DNA of 64,000 bases from Asticcacaulis sp. AND118 (GTDB lineage Bacteria; Pseudomonadota; Alphaproteobacteria; Caulobacterales; Caulobacteraceae): contig NZ_CP084910.1 of assembly GCF_020535245.1 (NCBI RefSeq), positions 1,154,501 through 1,218,500 of the forward strand. Reading direction: 5' to 3'. Every line of letters starts with the position of its first letter. The stretch's first letter is position 1. Below the pieces are notes generated by a model. The model ran no database searches, was not told where the DNA came from, and saw only the letters and a program-made list of their open reading frames with translations. The translations under genes were made by a program, and so were the position numbers. Shown piece by piece: positions 16,644 to 24,767 of this stretch.

Positions 16644-17853
16644 GGCCGGATTTCTGAAGAATCGCCTCAGCCGTCCACACCGCCTGACTGAAGCAGGCTT
16701 GCAACAGATAACCGCCAGTCGGGGCCTCCCAGTCGAGCATTTCGCCGATGGCGTAGACGCTGTTCAGGGCCTTCAGTTGGTAATCCGGGGTCACGGCGTC
16801 GAACGCAACCCCCCCGGCGCTCGATATGGCGCGCTCCAGTCCCTGCGCGCCCGTGAGCGTCAGCGGCACGGCCTTGATCAGGCTGGGTATTTGGACGGGC
16901 ATAATCTCCCGACCGCCTTCGCGCAGGACGGCGATCTGGGCCGGGCTGAGGCTCAGCGTCTTGCGCAGCCTGTTGCTTAAGGAATCGGTCTTTGCCCCGC
17001 GCGATAGCTTGTTCTGGATCTGCGCTTCGGACAGTTCCGGCTTAAGGTCTAGCGTCAGGGTCGCCGATCCGCGCCGTTCGATGGCGTCGCGCAGGGCCGC
17101 TGTGAAGGCGTAGACCAGCCCGCCCTCGATTCCGTCGCGGGTCAGCATCAACTCGCCCTTGCGCGTGCGACCGTCGAAGGTGAGGGCTACGTTCTTTAGG
17201 GGCTCTCCCGCGAATTTGTCGCGAATCACCTCGCTCCACGGGACCCGGAAGCCCATATTGGCCGGACGCAGCGGCGCGATGGCCACGCCTTTGTCGGCAA
17301 GAATCCCCGTCCAGCCGCCATCGGAGCCCAGACGCGGCCAGCTTGCTCCGCCCAGCGCCAGCACGGTGACGTCGGCCTGTACGCGGACGCGCTCGCCCTG
17401 ATGGTCGAACAGTAGTGCTCCGTCGTCCCAGCCCCGCCAGTCGTGGCGCAGATGAAAGCGGACGCCCATGCCGGAATTTGAGGCCTCCAGCCGCGCCAGC
17501 CAGTTGCGCAACAGGGGCGAGGCCTTCAGCGCCCTGGGGAAGACCCGCCCGCTGGTGCCGACGAAGGTTTCGGCTCCCAGCCCGTCGGCCCAGTCGCGCA
17601 AGGCTTTGGGCGGAAAGGCCTCGATGACCGGCTTCAGCGCGGCGGCGCGTGCGCCGTAGCGTCCCACAAAAGCAGCCAGCGGTTCGGAATGGGTGAGGTT
17701 CAGCCCGCCGCGTCCGGCCATCAGGAACTTGCGCGCCACCGAGGGCATGCGGTCGTAGATATCGACGCGCAAACCCGCGGCGCTGAGCCGCTCAGCCAGC
17801 ATCAGCCCGGCGGGTCCGGCACCGATCACGGCGATGGAAGGAAACGAGGTCAT
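16627..17853 (-). CDS. TIGR03862-type (HI0933-like) flavoprotein
   Basis: A 408-residue NAD(P)/FAD-dependent oxidoreductase-like protein. The amino terminus has the dinucleotide-binding GAGPAGLMLAERL, followed by the family's GRGGLNLTHSE block, ALGGASWPRLGSDG in the middle, and GEMLDWEAPTGGYLLQACF near the carboxy terminus. This matches the TIGR03862 branch of the HI0933/BaiN family, whose reaction is not established. The start gives a normal length; the next upstream gene (DUF2061) is divergent. Confidence 0.85.
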   Translation of the reverse strand: MTSFPSIAVIGAGPAGLMLAERLSAAGLRVDIYDRMPSVARKFLMAGRGGLNLTHSEPLAAFVGRYGARAAALKPVIEAFPPKALRDWADGLGAETFVGTSGRVFPRALKASPLLRNWLARLEASNSGMGVRFHLRHDWRGWDDGALLFDHQGERVRVQADVTVLALGGASWPRLGSDGGWTGILADKGVAIAPLRPANMGFRVPWSEVIRDKFAGEPLKNVALTFDGRTRKGELMLTRDGIEGGLVYAFTAALRDAIERRGSATLTLDLKPELSEAQIQNKLSRGAKTDSLSNRLRKTLSLSPAQIAVLREGGREIMPVQIPSLIKAVPLTLTGAQGLERAISSAGGVAFDAVTPDYQLKALNSVYAIGEMLDWEAPTGGYLLQACFSQAVWTAEAILQKSGLKNLA

Positions 17854-17904
17854 AGCCGTCCTTAATCCGTCCCGAAGGGGGCGGGCAAGGGGGCCTGTGC
17901 GGAT

Positions 17905-17919
17905 TGAGAATAATTCTTA
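17905..17919. promoter_or_regulatory. candidate Fur-like 7-1-7 palindrome
   Basis: TGAGAAT-A-ATTCTTA resembles the TGATAAT-N-ATTATCA Fur pattern, with one broken pair between its halves. It lies in an AT-rich divergent region 81 bp before the DUF2061 start and 52 bp before the flavoprotein start. Only similarity of pattern supports it. Confidence 0.25.
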
Positions 17920-17999
17920 TTTATCGAAAAATCAAAAACGATCGATTTTCTTTTTGGCGCGCCCGGTCCTAATCTGATCTCACAACAAGGAGACACATC

Positions 18000-18206
18000 A
18001 TGCGTCTGTTCGCCAAAACCCTGTCCTACGGCACCATCCACGTCATGGTCGCGTCCACCGTCGCCTATGTTCTGACCGGAAACTGGGCCATCGCCCTCGG
18101 TATAGGCCTGTTGGAACCCGTCGTTCAGACACTGGTTTTCCCGCTGCATGAATATATCTGGGAGCGCAAGGTCCCGGCAAAGCTGGAACTGTTCCATAGT
18201 CACTGA
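18000..18206 (+). CDS. DUF2061 small membrane protein
   Basis: A 68-residue membrane protein with two hydrophobic segments (about 8-25 and 30-45) and the DUF2061 ending, here LVFPLHEYIWERK. A strong AAGGAGA site precedes ATG 18000. Function of the family is unknown. A decayed copy of its carboxy-terminal half lies downstream at 18344-18409, separated by an inverted-repeat element. Confidence 0.85.
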   Translation: MRLFAKTLSYGTIHVMVASTVAYVLTGNWAIALGIGLLEPVVQTLVFPLHEYIWERKVPAKLELFHSH

Positions 18207-18218
18207 GGAAGGTGTCTC

Positions 18219-18309
18219 ACCACGGAAAATACAGAAGGCATGGACGTCATTGTACTCACAGCAAATGTGGACGCACCAAATTTTCCGTGCTTTCTGTGTT
18301 TTCCGTGGT
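18219..18309 (+). repeat. CACGGAAA inverted-repeat element (family C), copy 1
   Basis: Arms 18219-18244 and 18284-18309 are each 26 bases built from a CACGGAAA-like 9-base unit. Compared with copy 2, the left arm differs at four places and the right arm at one. One pair of changes is compensatory and the other three give G-U pairs, so a plus-strand RNA would still pair along the whole arm. Confidence 0.85.
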
Positions 18310-18343
18310 TAATTCTAACGCCGTTTCCATGTCTCCCGACCCA

Positions 18344-18409
18344 GGCGTCGAGCCTGTGGTTCGGACGCTCGTTTTTCCGCTCCACGAACATCTGTGGGAG
18401 CCTAAGTCG
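18344..18409 (+). pseudogene. decayed 3' fragment of a second DUF2061 gene
   Basis: The frame GVEPVVRTLVFPLHEHLWEP at 18344 onward matches the carboxy-terminal GLLEPVVQTLVFPLHEYIWE of the intact gene at 18000. The 5' half is missing; repeat C copy 1 lies just upstream, and the reading continues into unrelated sequence. It looks like a tandem duplicate that lost its front half. Confidence 0.7.
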
Positions 18410-18572
18410 GGCCGTATCAAGGGGGGGCCACAAACATCAGCCAAGGGTAATCCCTGCCGCTTACTGTTCCTTTATTCCGCCTTTATTTTCCGGCTTCATT
18501 ATCCGATTGCCAGCCGGTGCGGTTCGGATTAACCCTCTCGCATCTGTCCTGTTTTTTGGAAGGGTTGCGTCA

Positions 18573-18698
18573 ATGAAGCGCCTCGTCATCATCTCCCTGA
18601 TCGCCATTCTGCCGGTGCTTTCGGCGTGCAACACCATCAAGGGCGTCGGCCGCGACATCGAATCGGTCGGTGAAGCCCTCGACAACGCCACCCATTAA
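18573..18698 (+). CDS. entericidin-like small lipoprotein
   Basis: A 41-residue protein: MKRLVIISLI, lipobox LSAC with C19, then NTIKGVGRDIESVGEALDNA, the pattern of the entericidin EcnA/EcnB family of small outer-membrane lipoproteins. GGAAGG lies upstream of ATG 18573. Enteric members are linked to stationary-phase lysis and its antidote; in Alphaproteobacteria the role is not known. Single copy here, with no partner visible. Confidence 0.85.
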   Translation: MKRLVIISLIAILPVLSACNTIKGVGRDIESVGEALDNATH

Positions 18699-18747
18699 AG
18701 CGGCCAAAGGGATGGCGCAGCAGGTTTGAACCGGCTATCACTGCGCC

Positions 18748-19317
18748 ATGACCGACCCTGATCCTGAACGCCTCACCCAGCACGGGTTGCGACCGCTGGT
18801 GAATTTTCTCCAGCAGGCGCGCACCCACTATCTGGAACAATATCGTTCGTTCATCGAAAACCACCGCATGGCGGGTAATGCCGGCGAGCCCGAAGCCTTG
18901 CTGGAGGCCGACGACGCCACCCTGTTCGACAAGCTTCTGGTGGCGGACTATCTGATCACCGACGCCGACCCGCGCGTGGTGCGCTTCGAGCCGTCGCGGA
19001 TGCTGAGCTTCAAGCCGATCACCGTGACCATTACCGGCATGGACATCGTCATCGAGCGCCTGCGCTGGGACGATGTGGTGGTGTTGAGCGATGTGGCCCT
19101 GCCGCTGAAGACCGATCTGCAGGTGTGGTTCGAGGACTGGACCACGCCGCGCGAAGGCGAGGACGAACACCGCGAACCGCTGGCCAATGTGCTGCACAGC
19201 TTCCGCTTCGAAGAAGGGCAGTTCCGCATCGACTTCGGTTCGGCCCCGCCGGCGGCGCTGATCGACCTGTTCTTGCTGCTCAACGAGTCTGGCGCGAAGT
19301 CGGTGCGGTTGGTTTAA
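18748..19317 (+). CDS. hypothetical protein
   Basis: A 189-residue, acidic, cytosolic protein of unrecognised family. No signal peptide or membrane segment is seen. Conserved-looking pieces are LVNFLQQARTHYLEQYRSFI and a beta-rich region around SFKPITVTITGMDIVIERLR and LKTDLQVWFEDW. Codon use is like the neighbours, and the frame is well formed from ATG 18748. It lies between the two family C inverted-repeat elements. Confidence 0.65.
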   Translation: MTDPDPERLTQHGLRPLVNFLQQARTHYLEQYRSFIENHRMAGNAGEPEALLEADDATLFDKLLVADYLITDADPRVVRFEPSRMLSFKPITVTITGMDIVIERLRWDDVVVLSDVALPLKTDLQVWFEDWTTPREGEDEHREPLANVLHSFRFEEGQFRIDFGSAPPAALIDLFLLLNESGAKSVRLV

Positions 19318-19326
19318 GGCGATTTG

Positions 19327-19457
19327 ACCACGGAAAACACGGAAAGCACGGACTTCATTGCGCGAAGCGTGCTTAAATTTACAAGCCGCGCGATGAAAAG
19401 GCCCTTCGGGTAAGGTCAGAGCCGCACGGTTTCCGTGCTTTCCGTGTTTTCCGTGGT
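19327..19457 (+). repeat. CACGGAAA inverted-repeat element (family C), copy 2
   Basis: Arms 19327-19352 and 19432-19457 are perfect complements over 26 bp, each made of three CACGGAAA-type 9-base units. The loop is 79 bp. It begins just after the hypothetical gene (stop 19317) and ends 10 bp before the convergent FMN reductase gene, so it may end both transcripts. Confidence 0.9.
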
Positions 19458-19467
19458 TTAACCCCTC

Positions 19468-20034
19468 TTACTTCTTACGCAGTTCGATCTCGGCGATCAG
19501 GCGGTCCAGCGCCGTCTGGATGAATTTGAGGTTCGCTTCGTCGGCAAAGTGACCGTCGACGAACTTCTTGTCGATGGCCGGGATGACCACTTCGGCGCCG
19601 CCCAGCGGATGCGCACCGATGGCCGCCAAGGTGCCGCGAATCTGCCCCTGGGCGCGCACGCCGCCGGTCGAGCCGGGCGAGGTGGTGATGATCAGCACCG
19701 GTTTGCCCGCCAGCGCCGCCTTGCCATAGGGCCGCGACAGCCAGTCGATGAGGTTCTTGGTCGAACCCGGCATGGCGTAATTATATTCCGGGCTGGCGAT
19801 AATGACGCCGTCGGCGGCATTGACCTGAGCGCGCAGGCGCGTGACGCCTTCCGGATTGGGCTCGATATCGAGATCCTGATTATAGACCGGCACGTCGGCG
19901 ACCTCGGCCACCTCTATCTCAATACTGTCTGATCCTTTGGCGGCCGCCTGAGCCGACAGGGTGCGCAGCAGGGCGGTGGTGTACGAGGCCTTGCGCAGGG
20001 AACCGGAAATCGCAATGAGCTTGAGGCTGGACAT
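19468..20034 (-). CDS. NADPH-dependent FMN reductase family protein
   Basis: A 188-residue flavodoxin-like reductase. The FMN phosphate loop reads GSLRKASYT near residues 10-18 and the second flavin contact is SPEYNYAMPG, followed by KNLIDWLSR. Such proteins reduce FMN, quinones, azo dyes or chromate with NAD(P)H; the physiological substrate cannot be told. ATG 20034 is taken as the start because similarity begins right after it. Confidence 0.88.
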   Translation of the reverse strand: MSSLKLIAISGSLRKASYTTALLRTLSAQAAAKGSDSIEIEVAEVADVPVYNQDLDIEPNPEGVTRLRAQVNAADGVIIASPEYNYAMPGSTKNLIDWLSRPYGKAALAGKPVLIITTSPGSTGGVRAQGQIRGTLAAIGAHPLGGAEVVIPAIDKKFVDGHFADEANLKFIQTALDRLIAEIELRKK

Positions 20035-20171
20035 GTCGGTATCTCGCATTATCTGTAATTTGTATGGCTACACATAGGCCGCGCCGGGCGTCCCTGCAAG
20101 CATCATAGGCATAAAGGCTTGCACCGGGGAGAGGGAAGGGGGCAAGGTAGCGGCCTGTTCGATGAGGTTTC

Positions 20172-20843
20172 ATGTCCGCGCATCACGACCACACTGACCC
20201 TGATCCCGGCCCCGATCATGGCCCTGATCATGGTCATCATCACGATCACAGCCACGATATAGGTCCGGCCACCGATCCGGCCTATCGCCGCGCCCTGTGG
20301 TCGGTCATGGCGATCAACGCCGTGATGTTCTTTGTCGAAATCGGCGCGGGCCTGCAAAGCCAGTCGAAATCGCTGCTGGCCGATTCGCTCGATTTTGCCG
20401 GCGATGCGGCCAATATCGCGCTCAGCCTGTTCGTGATGACGGCGTCGGTGGCGGTGCGGGCCAGGACTTCGCTGCTCAAGGCGGCAACCATGTTTCTCTT
20501 CGCCTTCTGGATCATGGGCACGACCCTGTGGCAGGTCTATACGGGCGAGGTGCCGCGCGCCGAGGTGATGGGCCTGATCAGCATTCTGGCGGTCGTGGCC
20601 AATGTCGGCTCGGCGCTGTTGCTATGGAAGTATCGTGAAGGCGATTCCAACATGATGTCGGTGTGGCTGTGCACGCGCAACGACGCCATCGGCAATCTGA
20701 TGGTGCTGGGGGCGGCGATCGGGGTGTGGTTCACGCAGAACACCCTGCCGGATGCGATCGTGGCGCTGGTGATGGTGGCCATGGGGCTTCAGGCCGCGAC
20801 GCGCATCGCCGAACAGGCGTGGGCGGAATTGAAGGCGGCGTGA
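20172..20843 (+). CDS. cation diffusion facilitator-like transporter
   Basis: A 223-residue membrane protein with about six helices. The amino terminus is His/Asp-rich (HHDHTDPDPGPDHG, HGHHHDHSHD), a typical metal-collecting tail. The two CDF metal-site regions appear as LADSLDFAGDAAN and CTRNDAIGN. The protein ends soon after the last helix and lacks the usual cytosolic carboxy-terminal domain. Export of zinc, cobalt or a similar divalent metal is likely; which one is not visible. Confidence 0.82.
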   Translation: MSAHHDHTDPDPGPDHGPDHGHHHDHSHDIGPATDPAYRRALWSVMAINAVMFFVEIGAGLQSQSKSLLADSLDFAGDAANIALSLFVMTASVAVRARTSLLKAATMFLFAFWIMGTTLWQVYTGEVPRAEVMGLISILAVVANVGSALLLWKYREGDSNMMSVWLCTRNDAIGNLMVLGAAIGVWFTQNTLPDAIVALVMVAMGLQAATRIAEQAWAELKAA

Positions 20844-20844
20844 C

Positions 20845-20877
20845 TCTCCTCCCCATTGCGGCGCGACAGGGAGGAGA
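20845..20877. repeat. partial family A repeat forming a hairpin between convergent genes
   Basis: TCTCCTCC and GGGAGGAGA pair around CCATTGCGGCGCGACA. It lies between the CDF gene stop (20843) and the stop of the convergent glycosylase gene (20878), where it could act as a shared terminator despite having no T-run. Confidence 0.6.
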
Positions 20878-21456
20878 TTAGAGGCCCAATCCTCGTAACC
20901 TTTCGCGCAAAGCCGGAACGATTTCCGCCTCGAACCACGGATGACGGTTCAGCCACAGGCGATTGCGTGGCGATGGGTGGACCAGCGGAAAGAAAGCGCC
21001 ATAACCCTCAGCCTGCCGCACCCGTTCGGTCAGGGACAGCCGGTCGCTCAGATAATAGCCCTGCGCATAGGCGCCGATCAGCAGGGTTAGTTCGATATGG
21101 GGCAGGGTTTCCCTTACACGGGCGTGCCACAGCGGCGCGCATTCCGGGCGCGGCGGATTGTCGCCGCCCCCACCTTTACGTGTCACCGCCCGACCCGGAT
21201 AGCAGAAGCCCATCGGCATGATGGCGAAGCGGCTCTGATCGTAGAAGGCCTCCGGCGTGACCTGCATCCAGTCGCGCAGGCGCTGGCCCGAAGCGTCGTC
21301 CCACGGGACGCCCGACGCATGGACCCTGGTGCCGGGAGCCTGACCGACGATCAGCACGCGGGCGGCGGGGTTACCCGCGCGCAGAACCGGCCGCGGCCCC
21401 AGCGGCAGATGCGCCTCGCACACGCGGCAGGCGCTGATCTCATCGAGAAGGGTCAA
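20878..21456 (-). CDS. uracil-DNA glycosylase superfamily protein
   Basis: A 192-residue member of the UDG superfamily. The first motif is GQAPGTRVHASGVPWDDASG (the family usually has GxxPG here) and the second is VHPSPRN near the carboxy terminus. Only two cysteines (CRVC) are at the amino terminus, so the iron-sulfur cluster of families 4 and 5 is probably absent. DNA uracil excision is likely but not certain. The start overlaps the SRAP gene end as ATGA, so the two are coupled. Confidence 0.8.
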   Translation of the reverse strand: MTLLDEISACRVCEAHLPLGPRPVLRAGNPAARVLIVGQAPGTRVHASGVPWDDASGQRLRDWMQVTPEAFYDQSRFAIMPMGFCYPGRAVTRKGGGGDNPPRPECAPLWHARVRETLPHIELTLLIGAYAQGYYLSDRLSLTERVRQAEGYGAFFPLVHPSPRNRLWLNRHPWFEAEIVPALRERLRGLGL

Positions 21457-22034
21457 AACAGGCTGTCCTGCATCGGGGCGGTGTCATCGTCGGCGATATG
21501 GAAGAAGTCTTCCGGCGGCAGGGCCGGATCGAACAGGGTGTTATCGAGCCAGGCCTTCCATTGACGACGTCCGACGACGACGGGCTCGCGATCGTGCAGC
21601 GCCGCCATCTGCGCCCTTGCGGCGCGGGTCAGTATTGTGAAGGTGTCGCCCTCCCACAGGCCGGCAAAGACCAGAGGCTCGTTATCCTTGCGCGTGATGC
21701 GATGGCGGCGTTTAGGGTTGGATGGTCCCGACCACTCATAGAAACCGGCGACCGGCACCAGGGCGTGACGCCGTGCAAAGGCATCGCGGAAGCTCGGCTT
21801 TTCCGCCGCCGTTTCGATACGGGCATTGAAGGTGGAGGCCTTCGGCGCATCTGTCGCCCAACCGGGGATCAGTCCCCAGCGCGCCGTCATCAGGTTCGGC
21901 CCGGCGGTGATTATGGGATAGGCGAGGGTGGGTTTGACCACATTGACCAGCACTTCAGCGATGACCTCATCATCGATACCGAGGCTTTTCAGAAAGTCGC
22001 GCCATTCTTTCAGCGCCAGAAATTGTCCGCACAT
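21453..22034 (-). CDS. SOS-response-associated peptidase / HMCES (SRAP) family protein
   Basis: A 193-residue SRAP protein, the YedK/HMCES family that forms a covalent link with abasic sites in single-stranded DNA. The catalytic cysteine is Cys2 after Met removal (MCGQF); the other conserved residues appear in FNARIET, GFYEW and LHDREPVV. The amino-terminal YNxAP-like segment is less conserved. Coupling to a UDG-family gene makes good sense, since a glycosylase creates abasic sites and SRAP shields them. No LexA-type box (GTTC-N7-GTTC) is visible upstream. Confidence 0.88.
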   Translation of the reverse strand: MCGQFLALKEWRDFLKSLGIDDEVIAEVLVNVVKPTLAYPIITAGPNLMTARWGLIPGWATDAPKASTFNARIETAAEKPSFRDAFARRHALVPVAGFYEWSGPSNPKRRHRITRKDNEPLVFAGLWEGDTFTILTRAARAQMAALHDREPVVVGRRQWKAWLDNTLFDPALPPEDFFHIADDDTAPMQDSLF

Positions 22035-22106
22035 CCGTCAACTATAGAGGGGCGCTATCCGGAAACAAGACTGGCTCTCTGGCGCGTTTTTCGTTAGGAC
22101 GGCGGC

Positions 22107-22874
22107 ATGTCCGAGACCTTTACCCGCATCTATGACGGCGCAGAGCCTATCCGCCTCAACAAATGGCTGGCGCAATCGGGCGTCTGTTCGCGGCGCGAAG
22201 CCGATGCCTTCATCGCCGACGGGCTGGTCAGCGTCGATGGCGAGGTGGTGCTGGACGCCGGGCGCAAGGTCGAGGCGGGGCAGAGCGTCAGCTTTAATCC
22301 TGAAGCGCAGGCCTCGCTCGACGCCAAGCTGACCGTCGTCTATCACAAGCCGGTGGGCATCGTGTCGGGGCAGCCGGAAGCCGGCGAGACCCCGGCGGTG
22401 CGCATGATCCGCCGCCCCAACCACTGGGGGCAACTGACCCAGTGGCCCAATCAGGACTCGAAGCTCGCCCCGATCGGGCGGCTGGATAAGGATTCGCGGG
22501 GACTGCTGATTCTGTCCGAGGATGGCGTGCTGGCCAAGGCCATCATCGGCCCGGACAGCGAACTGGAAAAGGACTATACCGTCCACGTTCGGGGGCCGAT
22601 CTTCGAGGCCAAGCTCAAATGGTTGCGGCACGGGCTGGAACTGGACGGGCGCAAGCTCAAGCCCGCCGTGGTCGAGCAGGTCGGCGCGCAGACCCTGCGC
22701 TTTGTACTTAGGGAAGGCCGCAACCGTCAGATCCGCCGCATGTGCGACATGTGCGAACTGCGCGTGGTCGATCTTTACCGCTCGCGCATCGGGCCGGTGG
22801 AGATCGGCGACCTGCCTGAAGGCCAGTGGCGACTGCTGACGCCGGAAGAGCGCACAGCTTTGCTCAGGGCCTGA
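22107..22874 (+). CDS. rRNA pseudouridine synthase (RluB/E/F group)
   Basis: A 255-residue enzyme with an amino-terminal S4 RNA-binding domain (IRLNKWLAQSGVCSRREADAF) and an RsuA-type catalytic domain. The active-site aspartate lies in GRLDKDSRGLLIL, followed by EGRNRQIRRM near residue 211. The match is closest to RluF, which modifies 23S rRNA, but the site specificity is uncertain. It is transcribed away from the SRAP gene and ends against a family F repeat. Confidence 0.88.
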   Translation: MSETFTRIYDGAEPIRLNKWLAQSGVCSRREADAFIADGLVSVDGEVVLDAGRKVEAGQSVSFNPEAQASLDAKLTVVYHKPVGIVSGQPEAGETPAVRMIRRPNHWGQLTQWPNQDSKLAPIGRLDKDSRGLLILSEDGVLAKAIIGPDSELEKDYTVHVRGPIFEAKLKWLRHGLELDGRKLKPAVVEQVGAQTLRFVLREGRNRQIRRMCDMCELRVVDLYRSRIGPVEIGDLPEGQWRLLTPEERTALLRA

Positions 22875-22883
22875 CATTCGTTT

Positions 22884-22919
22884 CGGGTGCAGGGGCGGTG
22901 CCCCTCCCGCCGGCGGCTC
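22884..22919 (+). repeat. dispersed repeat family F, copy 1
   Basis: CGGGTGCAGGGGC-GGT-GCCCCTCCCGCCGGCGGCTC; the reverse complement of 33050-33087 with few changes. It forms a GC-rich hairpin between the convergent pseudouridine synthase and tag genes. Confidence 0.65.
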
Positions 22920-22922
22920 TTC

Positions 22923-23501
22923 CTACTTTGCTGTTCGAAAACACGTCTCCACGTGATCGTCGACCATGCCGACGGCCTGCATATAGGCATACATTATAGT
23001 GGAGCCGACAAAGCTCATGCCGCGTTTTTTGAGGTCTTTCGAGAGGGCGTCGGATTCCGGCGTCGAGGCCGGTACGTCGCGCAGGGTCTTCGGGCGGTTG
23101 CGCTTCGGCTGACCGCCGACAAAGCGCCAGACATAGGCGTCGAACGATCCGAATTCTTTTTGTATCGCCAGGAAGACGCGGGCGTTTTTTCGTACCGACC
23201 AGATTTTCAACCGGTTGCGGATGATGCCGTCGTCGTGTATCCGCGCCTCCAGCTCTTCGTCGGTGAGGGCGGCGCAGGCGGCCACATCAAATCCTTTGAA
23301 GGCGGCGCGATAATTGTCGCGGCGTTTGAGAATCGTCTCCCAGTTCAGTCCCGCCTGAGCGCCCTCCAAAATCAGCATCTCGAACAGAAGGCGGTCGTCG
23401 TGGACCGGCGCGCCCCATTCGTGGTCGTGATAATGCACATAATGCGGCTTCGATTCGTTGACCCAGCCGCAGCGCGTCATTTTATTTTGGCCGTCGGACA
23501 T
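22923..23501 (-). CDS. tag: DNA-3-methyladenine glycosylase I
   Basis: Removes 3-methyladenine from alkylated DNA. The 192-residue protein has the Tag hallmarks: RCGWV near the amino terminus (zinc cysteine), HDHEWGAPVHDDRLLFEML, the GLNWETILKRR block, and a carboxy-terminal HVETC that supplies further zinc ligands. The first ATG is used; a second at 23480 would remove seven residues. Length is normal. Confidence 0.92.
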   Translation of the reverse strand: MSDGQNKMTRCGWVNESKPHYVHYHDHEWGAPVHDDRLLFEMLILEGAQAGLNWETILKRRDNYRAAFKGFDVAACAALTDEELEARIHDDGIIRNRLKIWSVRKNARVFLAIQKEFGSFDAYVWRFVGGQPKRNRPKTLRDVPASTPESDALSKDLKKRGMSFVGSTIMYAYMQAVGMVDDHVETCFRTAK

Positions 23502-24080
23502 ACATCGTCTCCTTTGGCGGCAGCTTAACGCCGTTTCGCCGTCTTTTTGTCAGCAGAACCGCCGAAGCAAGCCGGAAAATCCAAAAACTTTTGTCAGGGA
23601 TGTGGATTTTGAGTCACGGCGGTCATTTTCGGTCTTTACGCACCTCTGACCTTTTGGGGGGTGGGACTTGCGTCTTTATTATAAAACGCACCGCCTGCGT
23701 CTCGATCAGATCCCGATTAAGGCGCGGAGATTGCCACTCTTTCTCAAATTCTCACAGCCATTTACCTTGTTCGGCAAAGCGGCTGAGGCTTTGGCAGGGC
23801 CGAAATAGGGCGCGAAAACACAGATTGCGGCCGAACCATGTTTTATCGCGCGGCGACATCCGGACGGCCCGCTTCCCGATGGTTTACTTACCCGGCCAAC
23901 CCTAACTTGAACTCAGCCGGGGCGGTGTTGAGCCACACAGCTTAAACGCCCAGCACACAGGCTTCACCCAATGACGGGGGAGACACCGGCTGTTCCTTCT
24001 GTCCGCACCGGATGCGTGGACGCAAGGGCAACACGGATACATTTTGCAACTGGTTCAATGGAACCGAAAGGAACCCTACC
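23502..24080. other. 579-bp intergenic region, no gene supported
   Basis: Frames here are short, cysteine- or arginine-rich in odd ways, and lack ribosome binding sites. I see no tRNA, 6S or SRP RNA hallmark. The last 100 bases must hold the promoter and leader of the secreted protein at 24081, including a small GGTTC-AATG-GAACC hairpin near 24051-24065. Confidence 0.4.
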
Positions 24081-24536
24081 ATGAAGCGTTTTAATCTTTC
24101 GACCAAGATCGCCGCTTTCGCCATCGCCGGCGCCGCCTTCTCGATGACCCCGGCCCTGGCCCAGGACGCTGCCGCTCCGGCCACCGCCGCTCCGGCCGAA
24201 GCCCCGGCTGCCGCCACCACCCTGACCGGCAAGATCGCCGCGGCGGGTGAAAAGGCGGGGACCTTCACCCTGCAAGTCGGCGAAGCGCCGTCGATCAAGG
24301 AGGTCTCGGTTGACGCCTCGGCCGCCACTTCGGACGGCCAGCCCTTCGCCATCGGCGATGAAGTGACCGTAACGGGCACCCTGAGCGCCGACCAGTCGGC
24401 CCTGACCGCGACCTCGCTGGCCAAGTCGGGCGCCGCCTCGACCTCGACCAGCCCGGCGGCTCCGGCCGACTCGACCGCCCCGACGACGGAACCGGCTCCG
24501 GCCACTGAACCGGCGGCTTCGCAGCCGACCCAGTAA
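24081..24536 (+). CDS. secreted Ala/Pro/Thr-rich protein
   Basis: A 151-residue exported protein. The signal peptide ends SMTPALAQ, cut near residue 28. A compact middle (TLTGKIAAAGEKAGTFTLQV to DEVTVTGTLSADQSALTATS, about residues 46-113) looks like a small beta-barrel/OB-type fold, flanked by low-complexity Ala-Pro-Thr linkers. The family is not recognised; a periplasmic or surface binding role is only a guess. AAAGGAACC precedes ATG 24081, and a strong terminator follows. Confidence 0.7.
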   Translation: MKRFNLSTKIAAFAIAGAAFSMTPALAQDAAAPATAAPAEAPAAATTLTGKIAAAGEKAGTFTLQVGEAPSIKEVSVDASAATSDGQPFAIGDEVTVTGTLSADQSALTATSLAKSGAASTSTSPAAPADSTAPTTEPAPATEPAASQPTQ

Positions 24537-24611
24537 GCCGTAACGGCATAACCGGTCGTTCGGATCGGTAAGCCCCACCGCCCTTAGCGGCATTGTGGGC
24601 CATATGAAGGA

Positions 24612-24647
24612 AAACCCCGTCCGGTCGCCCCCCGGGCGGGGTTTTTC
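24612..24647 (+). terminator. rho-independent terminator of the 24081 gene
   Basis: AACCCCGTCCGG pairs with CCGGGCGGGGTT (one G-U) and is followed by TTTT. Confidence 0.85.
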
Positions 24648-24767
24648 GTGGCTGAACGGGGCGAATAAAGGCGGGGTCGCCTTTCTTTGCAGGTGGGGCA
24701 GGAGCGCCGAATCGTATCCTTACACGCGGGCCATTAGGCTTAATTGCAGAGAAAACAGGAGGATAGT

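Noticed and set aside
23591-23905. 104-residue frame in the large intergenic gap
   Set aside because: Arg/Ser/His-rich, random-looking and without a good start; no conservation pattern visible.
24060-24096. GGAAC...CGTT resembling a general-stress EcfG promoter
   Set aside because: The possible spacings (12 or 22) do not fit the 16-17 bp of EcfG promoters, and the second half lies in the coding region.
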